The position numbers were made by a program, and so were the translations under genes. DNA of 39,212 nucleotides from JADFRG01 sp046759305 (lineage in GTDB: Bacteria; Chloroflexota; Anaerolineae; Anaerolineales; E44-bin32): assembly GCA_046759305.1 (NCBI GenBank), contig JBHIBY010000017.1, positions 1-39,212 of the forward strand, read 5' to 3'. Of this stretch, positions 25,420 through 32,840 are shown piece after piece. Under the pieces are notes generated by a model. That model had not been told where the DNA came from. It did not search any database and saw nothing but the letters and a program-made list of their open reading frames with translations. The stretch's first letter is position 1. Every line of letters starts with the position of its first letter.

Positions 25420-25929
25420 ATGGAATTTGAACTAAACCCGGTCACCTGGATCACTACTGGGGCCGTTGGTCCTCCAGGTAAGCGCGTCTTCTACCTTCAA
25501 GCACGCAAAGAGAGCGAACTCGTGACCTTGCTCGTGGAGAAGCACCAGGTCCAGTCCCTCGCAATCGGCCTGGAGGAGTTTCTCGACGAGCTTGATAACC
25601 GGCTGCCGGATCTCCCGGAGGCCTCAGCGGAATTCAACAGCGATGAGATGGAGCTAGAGGAGCCCCTGGATCCGAGATTTCGCGTTGGTCAGATCGGCTT
25701 GGGATATGACGAAGAGAGTGATCGGCTGGTACTCGTGGCCAGGGAGCTCGAATCGGAAGGCGAGGGCTCCGAGGTGGTTCGCTTCTGGTGCACCCGGTCG
25801 CAGCTTCGCGCCATGTGTCTTTGGGGACTCGAAGTTGCTAGTCAAGGTCGGCCCATCTGCGGCAACTGTGGTGAGCCAAAAGATTCCGAGGGACACTTCT
25901 GTCCCAAGAGCAACGGGCACAAAATCTAA
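25420..25929 (+). CDS. DUF3090 (TIGR03847-like) protein
   Basis: A 169-residue protein with the DUF3090 pattern: an N-terminal beta region (ITTGAVGPPGKRVFYLQA), a central acidic helix, a FRVGQIGLGYDE strand, and a C-terminal zinc-ribbon-like cluster of C147, C150, C161 and H165. The family has no known function. Its link with the flanking histidine phosphatase and SCO1664-type gene is conserved, so the three probably act together. A TATACT at 25384-25389, inside the end of the preceding gene, could be an internal -10 box. No good ribosome binding site is visible before the ATG. Confidence 0.85.
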   Translation: MEFELNPVTWITTGAVGPPGKRVFYLQARKESELVTLLVEKHQVQSLAIGLEEFLDELDNRLPDLPEASAEFNSDEMELEEPLDPRFRVGQIGLGYDEESDRLVLVARELESEGEGSEVVRFWCTRSQLRAMCLWGLEVASQGRPICGNCGEPKDSEGHFCPKSNGHKI

Positions 25930-25941
25930 TCCACCTGCAGG

Positions 25942-26661
25942 ATGAAATCCAACGCTTCTGTACTGTGCGCCCTTAGTACGGGCGAGATCACATTCCGAGG
26001 GCAGTTTGCGTTGGGATCGAATCACACTTTTCTGGTCGACGTAGCGCATGCGGATGGGGAATTACCGGCTGTGTATAAACCCTCCAAAGGCGAGCAGCCC
26101 TTGGGGGATTTTCCTGGCAGTACGCTGGCGCTGCGTGAGGTAGCTGCATTCAAGACCAGTGAGGCGCTCGGATGGAATCTGGTTCCACCAACGGTTTTCA
26201 GGGAGGACGGTCCTGCCGGAGGTGGATCAGTTCAACTCTTCTTGGAAGTTGAACCCAGGCGCCACTACTTCACTTTCACTGACATAGAGAAGCAGCTGCT
26301 CAGACCTGCGGCGGTTTTTGACCTCTTGATCAACAACGCCGATCGCAAAGCCGGGCACGTAATTCTCATGCCGGAAAACATCGTCCAACTGATCGATCAT
26401 GGCATTTGCTTTCATGAAGAGCACAAGCTTCGGACGGTAATCTGGGACTTTGCGGGTGAGGCTATTCCTTTGGCCTTGCTTGATGATTTGGGCGCTCTGA
26501 CCCCCAAACTCAAAGATCAGGGATCGCTAGGCGGCGAACTTACGGACTTGCTCTCCGCCAGTGAGATTCGAGCTTTGAGGGATCGGATTACCGGTCTGTT
26601 AGAAGTCTCGCGTTTCCCACGGCCGGGATCGCAGCACAGCTACCCTTGGCCACTGGTCTAG
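25942..26661 (+). CDS. SCO1664-family (TIGR03843-like) kinase-fold protein
   Basis: A 239-residue protein recognised by VYKPSKGEQPLGDFP (about 45-59), LREVAAFKTSEALGWNLVPPTV (64-85), the FDLLINNADRKAGH catalytic-loop-like stretch, and IDHGICFHEEHKLRTV. These resemble the lysine, catalytic N/D and metal-binding D of PI3/4-kinase-like and HipA-like phosphotransferases, so it may phosphorylate a small molecule or protein. That is inference, as the family has no established reaction. GCAGG lies just before the ATG. It is the last gene of the run rarA, phosphatase, DUF3090, SCO1664. Confidence 0.87.
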   Translation: MKSNASVLCALSTGEITFRGQFALGSNHTFLVDVAHADGELPAVYKPSKGEQPLGDFPGSTLALREVAAFKTSEALGWNLVPPTVFREDGPAGGGSVQLFLEVEPRRHYFTFTDIEKQLLRPAAVFDLLINNADRKAGHVILMPENIVQLIDHGICFHEEHKLRTVIWDFAGEAIPLALLDDLGALTPKLKDQGSLGGELTDLLSASEIRALRDRITGLLEVSRFPRPGSQHSYPWPLV

Positions 26662-26761
26662 TCAGCCAGCAAAACCCAGCTGTGGACTACTAATGCTTAT
26701 TGCGGGGCTGAATTCCCAAATATTGGACAACTGACCCTTCTCGATGTAGCGTTCATGGGAC

Positions 26762-26767
26762 TACCAT
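26762..26767 (+). promoter_or_regulatory. candidate -10 box giving a leaderless homoserine dehydrogenase transcript
   Basis: TACCAT ends 6 bases before the GTG at 26774, so +1 would coincide with the start codon. No ribosome binding site and no clear -35 are visible. Confidence 0.35.
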
Positions 26768-26773
26768 TCTAGA

Positions 26774-27802
26774 GTGCCTGCACGATTAGTTTTGGTCGGC
26801 TTTGGAAATGTGGGTACGGCACTTGCGCGCCTGATCCATACCAAGCATGCCGAAGTTCAGGAACGGTACGGATTGGACCTGCGTGTGGTCGCAATTGCTA
26901 CCGGCACGCACGGGATAGCCTACGATAAAGCAGGATTGAATCTAGAGCGCGCGCTCGCGATTCAAAGAGCTGCCGGAAGCCTTTCGGAGCTTTCGCCGGA
27001 TCAAGCCCCCGACGACATCATCGAGTTCTTTGGCGAATTCGAGGCAGATGCAGTTCTCGAAAGCGTACCAGTCAACTACCAGACGGGTCAACCAGCGATC
27101 GATATCCTTGAGGCCGCACTTCGGCGGGGTATGCACGCGATCACGGCCAATAAAGGTCCGGTCTTGCATGGGTATCGGAGGCTGTCAGAGCTCGCCGCTG
27201 ACAATGGAGTGAAATTTCTCTTTGAAGCGACTGTAATGGACGGAGCACCCATATTTTCGACTTGGCGAGAGAGCATGCCGGGTGCACAGATGATGTCATT
27301 TCGCGGCGTTCTGAATTCGACTACTAACTTCCTGTTATCTGAAATGGAAGGGGGAAAGTCGTTTAGCACCGCCCTGGAGGAGGCCCAGGATATCGGCGTG
27401 GCGGAGACCGACCCTTCTGGCGATATCGATGGCTGGGACGCTGCAATCAAGATAGCTTTGCTTGCAACTGTGTTGATGGATTCTCCGCTGGGTATCGACG
27501 AAGTTGAACGCGAGGGAATAGGCGACCTGGAGGCTGCCGAGGTTGTTGCCGCAGTGCGCGACGGACAACGATGGAAGCTGGTTTGCAGCGGTTGGATTGA
27601 AGACGATCGGGCGCGAGGCAGAGTGCATCCTGAAAAGCTGGGGCCTGAGGATCCGCTGTATCACGTGAGCGGGACATCGTCGCTGATCACATTCAGTAGC
27701 GATGTTCTCGGCGATCTCACAATTATGGGGACAAATCCCGGTCCGGATACGACCGCATATGGGATGTTCGCTGATTTGCTCAACGCCGCGAAAAACGAGT
27801 GA
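26774..27802 (+). CDS. hom: Homoserine dehydrogenase
   Basis: A 342-residue NAD(P)-dependent dehydrogenase of the aspartate pathway to threonine and methionine. The Rossmann motif GFGNVG is at 9-14. ITANKGP follows at about residue 120, then the catalytic-domain segment GVLNSTTNFLL near 178 and ETDPSGDIDGWDAAIKIALL near 215, the region containing the catalytic Asp and Lys. It lacks the C-terminal ACT domain of feedback-regulated enzymes, so it is the short type. The start is GTG 26774. Neighbouring genes are not threonine genes. Confidence 0.9.
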   Translation: MPARLVLVGFGNVGTALARLIHTKHAEVQERYGLDLRVVAIATGTHGIAYDKAGLNLERALAIQRAAGSLSELSPDQAPDDIIEFFGEFEADAVLESVPVNYQTGQPAIDILEAALRRGMHAITANKGPVLHGYRRLSELAADNGVKFLFEATVMDGAPIFSTWRESMPGAQMMSFRGVLNSTTNFLLSEMEGGKSFSTALEEAQDIGVAETDPSGDIDGWDAAIKIALLATVLMDSPLGIDEVEREGIGDLEAAEVVAAVRDGQRWKLVCSGWIEDDRARGRVHPEKLGPEDPLYHVSGTSSLITFSSDVLGDLTIMGTNPGPDTTAYGMFADLLNAAKNE

Positions 27803-27871
27803 CGGATCGGCGCAATATTTGTGTTTCCGACCTCTGAGTTGAACCATTTGTCTGGAGGAGATGTAGCTGAA

Positions 27872-27889
27872 ATGGGACCCGCGCTGTGA
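27872..27889 (+). CDS. possible five-codon leader peptide before the ABC permease
   Basis: ATG GGA CCC GCG CTG TGA encodes M-G-P-A-L and ends overlapping the GTG start of the permease (GTGA). GGAGGAG (27854-27860) lies 11 bases before this ATG but 25 before the GTG. Ribosomes may therefore start on the leader and reinitiate on the permease. It could also be chance; only the arrangement supports it. Confidence 0.4.
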   Translation: MGPAL

Positions 27890-29058
27890 CTCGCTATCTC
27901 TTTCTGCGAGGCCTTAGCAGCCTCGTCACACTCTTGCTCTTCGTTACTGCGATGTTTTTCCTGGTACAGATCATTGTGCCGGCTGACTTCACCGTCCAAT
28001 TCGCGCTATCGATGAACGCGGCCCAGCGAGAAGCCCTCCGCGAAGAACTCGGCCTCAACCTACCCCTCTGGCAGCAGTACATCAACTGGATGCGTGATTT
28101 CTTCACCGGTGAGCTCGGCACTTCGTTCTATGGCCACAACGTGATTGAGATCCTCAAGAGGGCTCTGCCGTTAAGCATGCTGATTTTTCTTCCCGGCGCG
28201 CTGCTGGCATACCTGTTGGGATTGCAGCTGGGGAAGTTTACCGGTTGGCGTTCCCCAAAGATCGTCTCGAACGTTACCACTCTCAGCGGCCTGGCTCTAT
28301 TTACCTCATTCCCTCCATGGTTGGCATGGTTGACCGCCTATCTGATCGGCCGGCGGCTGGGCGTTTATCGAGGATTTTCTGGAAATCCGGCCGGCAGCTT
28401 TGATGGCAGGCTGTGGGCACAGATCGATCTGGAGCCGGAAGCTGTGGCAAGCAGAATGCTGCTCACGTTTGCGGTACTGGTCGCTGGGCTCGTATTGATT
28501 AGTTGGCTGCTGACGAGGCGTCTTGGTCGCGGAATACCGCTGTTGATCGGCATAGTACTCGTTGGAGGTGTCTCATTCCTGATCTGGCGATCATGGGGTT
28601 TTGGTCCCCAGGCCATGGATCTAGTCGGCATTGGCGCCATTCCTATGCTCACTTTCATCTTGCTGACATTCGGGGAGACGATGCTCATCATGCGCACAAG
28701 CCTGCGTGAGCACCACAACCAAGAGTATGTCACCGTGGCTCGTGCTAAGGGCTTGCCAGAGCAAATCGTGCGCGATAAGCATGCAAGCCGCAACGCCATT
28801 CTGCCGGTGGTCAGTCGTTTCATCATTACTTTGCCCTTTCTCCTCACCGGGATCGTGATTATCGAAGACGTATTAGATTGGCCGGGTGTGGGGAGTACGC
28901 TGTTCAGCTCGCTTTACCAGCAAGATATGCCAGTAGTCATGGTGCTCTTTTTGCTGGTCGGCCTCGTGACGTTAGTGGGAAGGTTGATCCTAGAAGTAGT
29001 GCTGGCGGCCATGGACCCACGACTACGCATTGCTGAAACTCAGGATACGAAGCTGTAG
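27886..29058 (+). CDS. ABC transporter permease, DppB/OppB type
   Basis: A 390-residue inner-membrane permease of the peptide/nickel ABC class. The N-terminal helix (about 8-30) and the periplasmic loop with LGLNLPLWQQY are typical of the family. The EAA loop reads EYVTVARAKGLPEQIV, followed by the VIIEDVLDWPGVGSTLF region. It has roughly seven or eight helices, more than the usual six. The start is GTG; the strong GGAGGAG lies too far upstream for it and better serves the short leader frame. The next gene is the partner permease. No substrate-binding protein or ATPase gene lies beside the pair. Confidence 0.88.
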   Translation: MTRYLFLRGLSSLVTLLLFVTAMFFLVQIIVPADFTVQFALSMNAAQREALREELGLNLPLWQQYINWMRDFFTGELGTSFYGHNVIEILKRALPLSMLIFLPGALLAYLLGLQLGKFTGWRSPKIVSNVTTLSGLALFTSFPPWLAWLTAYLIGRRLGVYRGFSGNPAGSFDGRLWAQIDLEPEAVASRMLLTFAVLVAGLVLISWLLTRRLGRGIPLLIGIVLVGGVSFLIWRSWGFGPQAMDLVGIGAIPMLTFILLTFGETMLIMRTSLREHHNQEYVTVARAKGLPEQIVRDKHASRNAILPVVSRFIITLPFLLTGIVIIEDVLDWPGVGSTLFSSLYQQDMPVVMVLFLLVGLVTLVGRLILEVVLAAMDPRLRIAETQDTKL

Positions 29059-29077
29059 GGATCTCAGAGAGCATTTG

Positions 29078-30349
29078 GTGAACTCAATTCCTCCCCCAAA
29101 CTCAAATGACAAAGGCAATGAAGCGCTGCGCGCAGCGCATGAGGCACTTGCCCTGAGTGACAAAGCCGAGGTAAGACGCCTGGCACGCTATGCACTGAAG
29201 CTGCTCCCTAATTCAGAAAGGCCGTGGTTGTACTTAGCCGCCACATCTGAACCCAAAGCAGGTCTTGCTTACCTCGCACACGCGCTCGAGCGAAATCCGA
29301 ACAGCAAGCCAACCAAGAAAGCCATTAAATGGATGCTAGAGCAACTCCCGGTAGACGAGCGCGAGAAAGCTCTCTACGCGGCAAACCTGCGCAGCATGCA
29401 GCCGCTGCCCCAAAGCAAGGTGCAAGGGCAGCGGTTAGCTCGAGCGCGCATCCGTTTAGCTTTGTCGATCGGCAGGCTCAAGGGAGCCTGGGGGGAATAC
29501 AAGAGAAGCTCGCTGGGAGTTATTGGATTGGTATTGATACTGTTGTTCGCGGTCATGGCCGCAATTCACCCGATCCTGATGGATACCGTTTGGCCCTCGG
29601 GAATCTATGATCCACAAGTTGGGTTTGACTCGAAGGTCTTCCACCCCAGCACTCCATCGTCCGCGCACTTGCTTGGAACCGACGCCTTGGGGCGGGATGT
29701 GTTGAGCAGGCTGCTGGCCGCCACGACTCCGACGTTCGCGCTAGGTCTAGCAGCGGCATTGGCCGCTTCAATCATCGGGACGATTGTTGGTGCATACTCC
29801 GGGTACTACCGTGGGTCAGTGGATTCGGTGCTATCCCGGTTGTCGGACGTTGCTCTCCTGCTCCCGGCCCCGATCCTGATGGTGATTATTGGAACTCGCT
29901 TCCGCGACATCGGACCGCTGGCACTTGGCCTGATCTATGGATTTGTCGCGGGGGCCGGAGGAACTGCCATCATATTAAGGTCTCAGTCGCATAAGCTGCG
30001 CGAATCTCCGTTCGTGGAGGCCTCCAGGAGCTCCGGAGCTGGCTCAACGCATGTGCTTACTCGGCACGTTATTCCCCATTTACTACCGCTGGCCGCCTTG
30101 TCCGCGATGGTGGTAGTTACCGGCGCAGTTGTGGCCGACGGGTTCATCTCTTTCTTCGGTTTTACTCGCTCGATCCACAATTGGGGAACCATGATCTACG
30201 AGACTTTTACCTACGATCAAGCGCTCAGCATTCCGGAACCCTCCTGGCATTCGCTCATTCCTCCCGCTTTGGCCTTGTCGCTTTTCGCCTTGGCTTTCTA
30301 TCTCACCTCGCGAGGAATGGAGCGCGTCGCCGACCCACAGCGGCGCTAG
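29078..30349 (+). CDS. ABC transporter permease, DppC/OppC type, with TPR-like N-terminus
   Basis: A 423-residue partner permease. Residues about 10-110 are helical repeats of TPR character (NEALRAAHEALALSDKAE, then RLARYALKLLPNSERPWLYL, then GLAYLAHALERNPNS), which DppC proteins normally lack. The first membrane helix begins near residue 146. The canonical LLGTDALGRDVLSRLL and the EAA-loop stretch PFVEASRSSGAGSTHVLTRHVIPHL follow. GTG 29078 is chosen because AGAGAG lies about 7 bases upstream and the start falls after the DppB stop; a TTG at 29030 is an alternative. The extension would lie in the cytoplasm and could bind a partner protein. Confidence 0.85.
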   Translation: MNSIPPPNSNDKGNEALRAAHEALALSDKAEVRRLARYALKLLPNSERPWLYLAATSEPKAGLAYLAHALERNPNSKPTKKAIKWMLEQLPVDEREKALYAANLRSMQPLPQSKVQGQRLARARIRLALSIGRLKGAWGEYKRSSLGVIGLVLILLFAVMAAIHPILMDTVWPSGIYDPQVGFDSKVFHPSTPSSAHLLGTDALGRDVLSRLLAATTPTFALGLAAALAASIIGTIVGAYSGYYRGSVDSVLSRLSDVALLLPAPILMVIIGTRFRDIGPLALGLIYGFVAGAGGTAIILRSQSHKLRESPFVEASRSSGAGSTHVLTRHVIPHLLPLAALSAMVVVTGAVVADGFISFFGFTRSIHNWGTMIYETFTYDQALSIPEPSWHSLIPPALALSLFALAFYLTSRGMERVADPQRR

Positions 30350-30478
30350 CTTTCCCTCTCCCGGCGCATGGCTTGGGCTGCATCATAGACACTCGCTCAA
30401 ACCTCCATTATGAGTTGCCTGGCAGGGAGTGCATTGAAAATTTACAAGCACGATTGCAGGCGCCCAGACTCGCACTCC
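30350..30478. other. gap between the permease and the small unit
   Basis: No gene or hairpin with a T-run was seen here. The 365-base stretch 30350-30714 otherwise holds the compact unit of promoter, 25-codon ORF and terminator described in the next entries. Confidence 0.5.
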
Positions 30479-30507
30479 TTGACACGCTCTGGAGCGAGTG
30501 CTAGACT
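30472..30507 (+). promoter_or_regulatory. strong promoter with overlapping palindromes
   Basis: TTGACA (30479-30484) and TAGACT (30502-30507) are exactly 17 bases apart. The spacer contains the palindrome CGCTC-TG-GAGCG (30485-30496). An outer pair GCACTC (30472-30477) and GAGTGC (30496-30501) brackets the -35 box. This layout fits a repressor-controlled promoter. Predicted +1 is near 30514. Confidence 0.8.
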
Positions 30508-30535
30508 GCGCTTCGGACCGGGACAGGAGGTGTAC

Positions 30536-30613
30536 ATGACAATTCGACTTCCTGACAGCGCAAAGGCGTCGGGCTCCCCCATGCCAGAGCAGAACTCGCC
30601 TGCTGCCGGTTGA
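30536..30613 (+). CDS. 25-residue peptide or leader ORF
   Basis: ATG 30536 is preceded by AGGAGGTG (30526-30533), one of the best ribosome binding sites in the window. The frame encodes 25 residues, beginning MTIRLPDSAKASG and rich in Ser, Pro and Ala, with no membrane segment. It stops at TGA 30611. A strong promoter lies upstream and an intrinsic terminator 23 bases downstream, predicting a transcript of about 150 bases. It may be a free small protein, a leader peptide for the acetyltransferase genes downstream, or a small RNA with a short frame. I do not recognise the sequence. Confidence 0.6.
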   Translation: MTIRLPDSAKASGSPMPEQNSPAAG

Positions 30614-30635
30614 ACTGAAGTATTGTCCCAACATG

Positions 30636-30661
30636 CCGCGGGCCTACCCCGCGGTTTTTTA
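30636..30661 (+). terminator. intrinsic terminator between the small ORF and the GNAT genes
   Basis: CCGCGGG (30636-30642) pairs perfectly with CCCGCGG (30648-30654) around CCTAC and runs into TTTTTTATTTCTT. No upstream sequence clearly pairs with the first arm, so I see no antiterminator. Confidence 0.93.
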
Positions 30662-30679
30662 TTTCTTGTTACAGGACAG

Positions 30680-30698
30680 GTGGGCCGCACGGGCCCAC
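30680..30698 (+). other. hairpin just before the GNAT ribosome binding site
   Basis: GTGGGCC (30680-30686) pairs with GGCCCAC (30692-30698), ending eight bases before AAGGAG (30706-30711). In a read-through transcript its left arm GGTGGGCC (30679-30686) could instead pair with GGCCTACC (30641-30648) of the terminator, so the leader may fold in two ways. Confidence 0.5.
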
Positions 30699-30714
30699 AT
30701 TTGCTAAGGAGAAC

Positions 30715-31722
30715 ATGGTGCATCAGCAAACCAAATTGGACATCCTACTAAAGATAAAAGGAATTTCGTTCCGTGGATTCCGGGGAGAAATCGACTATCC
30801 GGGTATGGTGGCTATCCTTGAGCGTTCAAAAGAGTACGACCAGATCAAGCAGACAAACACCTTGGAGGATATGCAGCGATACTACTCCCATCTTACGAAC
30901 TGTGATCCCTTCCAAGATATGCTTTTGGCAGAAGCGGGAGGCGAGCTTATCGCATATTGCCGTGTGTTCTGGGAGCAACAGCTTGAGGGAGACCGCGTCT
31001 ATTTCCACTTTGGCACGGTGCTGCCTGAGTGGCGAAGAAAAGGGATCGGAAGCGCAATGCTGCGGTGGTGCGAGCGTCGCTTGCGAATAATCGCATCCGA
31101 CCATCCACAAGACGGCGAACGCTATTTGCAGACCTTTGGAGCGGATACTCTGATCGGAAAAGACAAGCTTGCTCTGAGCGAGGGCTACCAGCCGATCCGC
31201 TACGAATTCGAAATGGCGCGGTCTTTAGAAGGGGATCTACCGCAGGCTCCTATGCCTCCGGGTCTCGAGGTTCGCCCGGTCTTGGACGAGCACATTCGTC
31301 CGATCTGGGATGCGAGTGCGGAGGCTTTCAGAGATCACTGGGGATATGTCGTGCCAACTGAAGAGAACTATCAGGACTGGCTGGAAGGACGCACGTTCAA
31401 CCCCAAGCTCTGGAAGGTCGCCTGGGACGGCGATGAGGTGGCCGGGATGGTGCAAAATTATATAGACGAACGTGAAAACGAAGAATACGGCCGCAAGCGA
31501 GGCTACACTGAAAATATCAGCGTACGGCGTCCATGGCGCCGCCGCGGACTTGCGCGGGCGCTCATTGCGGAGAGCTTCTACCTTTTGAGAGACCTGGGAA
31601 TGGAAGAGGCGGCATTAAGTGTAGATACCGAGAATCTCAGCGGCGCATTGAGCCTTTATGAGAGCATGGGATTTGAGCAAGTAAAGCGCTGGACGGATTA
31701 TCGGAAGCCTCTGGAGGAGTGA
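30715..31722 (+). CDS. Tandem double-GNAT acetyltransferase (first copy)
   Basis: A 335-residue protein made of two GNAT domains. The first (about 17-170) has the acetyl-CoA motif LPEWRRKGIGSAML near 103-116. The second (about 185-335) has VRRPWRRRGLARALI near 268-282 and ends with NLSGALSLYESMGFEQVKRW. Tandem GNATs include mycothiol synthase MshD, but also many uncharacterised proteins, so no substrate is assigned. AAGGAG stands four bases before the ATG. I see no promoter between the terminator at 30636 and this gene, so expression may depend on read-through. It is followed two bases later by a paralogue. Confidence 0.88.
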   Translation: MVHQQTKLDILLKIKGISFRGFRGEIDYPGMVAILERSKEYDQIKQTNTLEDMQRYYSHLTNCDPFQDMLLAEAGGELIAYCRVFWEQQLEGDRVYFHFGTVLPEWRRKGIGSAMLRWCERRLRIIASDHPQDGERYLQTFGADTLIGKDKLALSEGYQPIRYEFEMARSLEGDLPQAPMPPGLEVRPVLDEHIRPIWDASAEAFRDHWGYVVPTEENYQDWLEGRTFNPKLWKVAWDGDEVAGMVQNYIDERENEEYGRKRGYTENISVRRPWRRRGLARALIAESFYLLRDLGMEEAALSVDTENLSGALSLYESMGFEQVKRWTDYRKPLEE

Positions 31723-31724
31723 GC

Positions 31725-32738
31725 ATGGAGCAAGCAACCGATTTACCTGAGGGATATTCCGCGCGTCCGGCTACGATGGCCGATTTGGAACAGGTCGTTG
31801 TTTTTATTAATGAATTTGCGACCGCTGTGAGCGGCAGCAACCAAACCACCCTCGAGCGCGCGCGCGGCGAGTGGGAGACGCCAGGCTTTGATCCCAGTTC
31901 AAATATCCGGCTCGTCGAAACAACTCAAGGAGAGCTTGTCGGAGAGGAGGAAGTTTGGGATACCTCGGAGGTCCCGGTGCATCCCTGGGTGTTCGGAGTC
32001 GTTCACGCGGATCACGAGGGACGAGGGATCGGAAGCTATCTGCTATCGTGGGGCGAGCAGCGTGCAGCTCAGGTTATTCCACGAGTTCCGAATGATGCAC
32101 GTGTCGCCATGAGGGTCGGCACCTATCACGGCCACGAGCCGTCGGTTCAGCTGATGGAGGATCGAGGCTATAAAGCCGATCGCTACTTTTGGCGCATGGC
32201 AATTGAACTTCATGAGCCGCCCGAACCACCCCGCTGGCCGGACGGCACCGTCTTGAAGCCCTTTGATCGCGATCGGGATTCTGAGGCAGTATACCGGGCC
32301 GAGGACGAAGCGTTCGAGGACCACTGGGGGCACGTGCCGGAGTCTTTCGAGGCCGGGTATAAGCGCTGGTCGCACGCGAGTTACCATGAATCCGCTTACG
32401 ATCCCGGCTTGTGGTTCATCGCCTGGGATGGAGATCAGGTTGCAGGCCTCGCTCGCGCGAGGCCGCAGGCCGATCACGATCCCGAAATGGGATGGGTCCG
32501 CACGCTCAGTGTGCGCCGTCCCTGGCGACGGAAGGGCCTGGCACTTGCGCTCTTAATCCATTCGTTCGGAGAATTTTGGCGTCGTGGCACACACAAAGTC
32601 GGCCTGGGAGTCGATGGCCTAAACCCTACTGGCGCTACCGGGTTATATGAGAAGGCAGGTATGAAGATCGACCTTCAATGGGACGCCTACTCAAAAGAAC
32701 TCCGGCCCGGCGAGGAATTAATGAACTTAGGCAAGTAG
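31725..32738 (+). CDS. Tandem double-GNAT acetyltransferase (second copy)
   Basis: A 337-residue paralogue of the preceding protein with the same two-GNAT layout: HADHEGRGIGSYLL near residue 92 and VRRPWRRKGLALALL near 262. The stretch DHWG plus a following acidic/aromatic region and the WFIAWDGDQVAG strand match KVAWDGDEVAG of the first copy, so the pair arose by duplication. ATG 31725 is favoured, with GGAGG 7 bases upstream; GTG 31719 would overlap the previous stop (GTGA). The products may form a heteromer or act on related substrates. Confidence 0.88.
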   Translation: MEQATDLPEGYSARPATMADLEQVVVFINEFATAVSGSNQTTLERARGEWETPGFDPSSNIRLVETTQGELVGEEEVWDTSEVPVHPWVFGVVHADHEGRGIGSYLLSWGEQRAAQVIPRVPNDARVAMRVGTYHGHEPSVQLMEDRGYKADRYFWRMAIELHEPPEPPRWPDGTVLKPFDRDRDSEAVYRAEDEAFEDHWGHVPESFEAGYKRWSHASYHESAYDPGLWFIAWDGDQVAGLARARPQADHDPEMGWVRTLSVRRPWRRKGLALALLIHSFGEFWRRGTHKVGLGVDGLNPTGATGLYEKAGMKIDLQWDAYSKELRPGEELMNLGK

Positions 32739-32825
32739 GCGCCAGGCTTGAAGCACTAGATCACGTACTCGCAGGTCCATCTGGGAGCGGGTCTGCTGAT
32801 TAACCACGAATCAACACCCTTCGGA

Positions 32826-32831
32826 TACACT
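32826..32831 (+). promoter_or_regulatory. candidate -10 box, near-leaderless HAD transcript
   Basis: TACACT ends 9 bases before the ATG at 32841, predicting a leader of about three bases and no ribosome binding site. The -35 region is poor. Confidence 0.35.
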
Positions 32832-32840
32832 TCAACCTGT

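Noticed and set aside
30641..30686. antiterminator pairing between GGCCTACC and GGTGGGCC
   Set aside because: The second arm is transcribed after the terminator, so it cannot prevent termination; it may only matter in read-through RNA.
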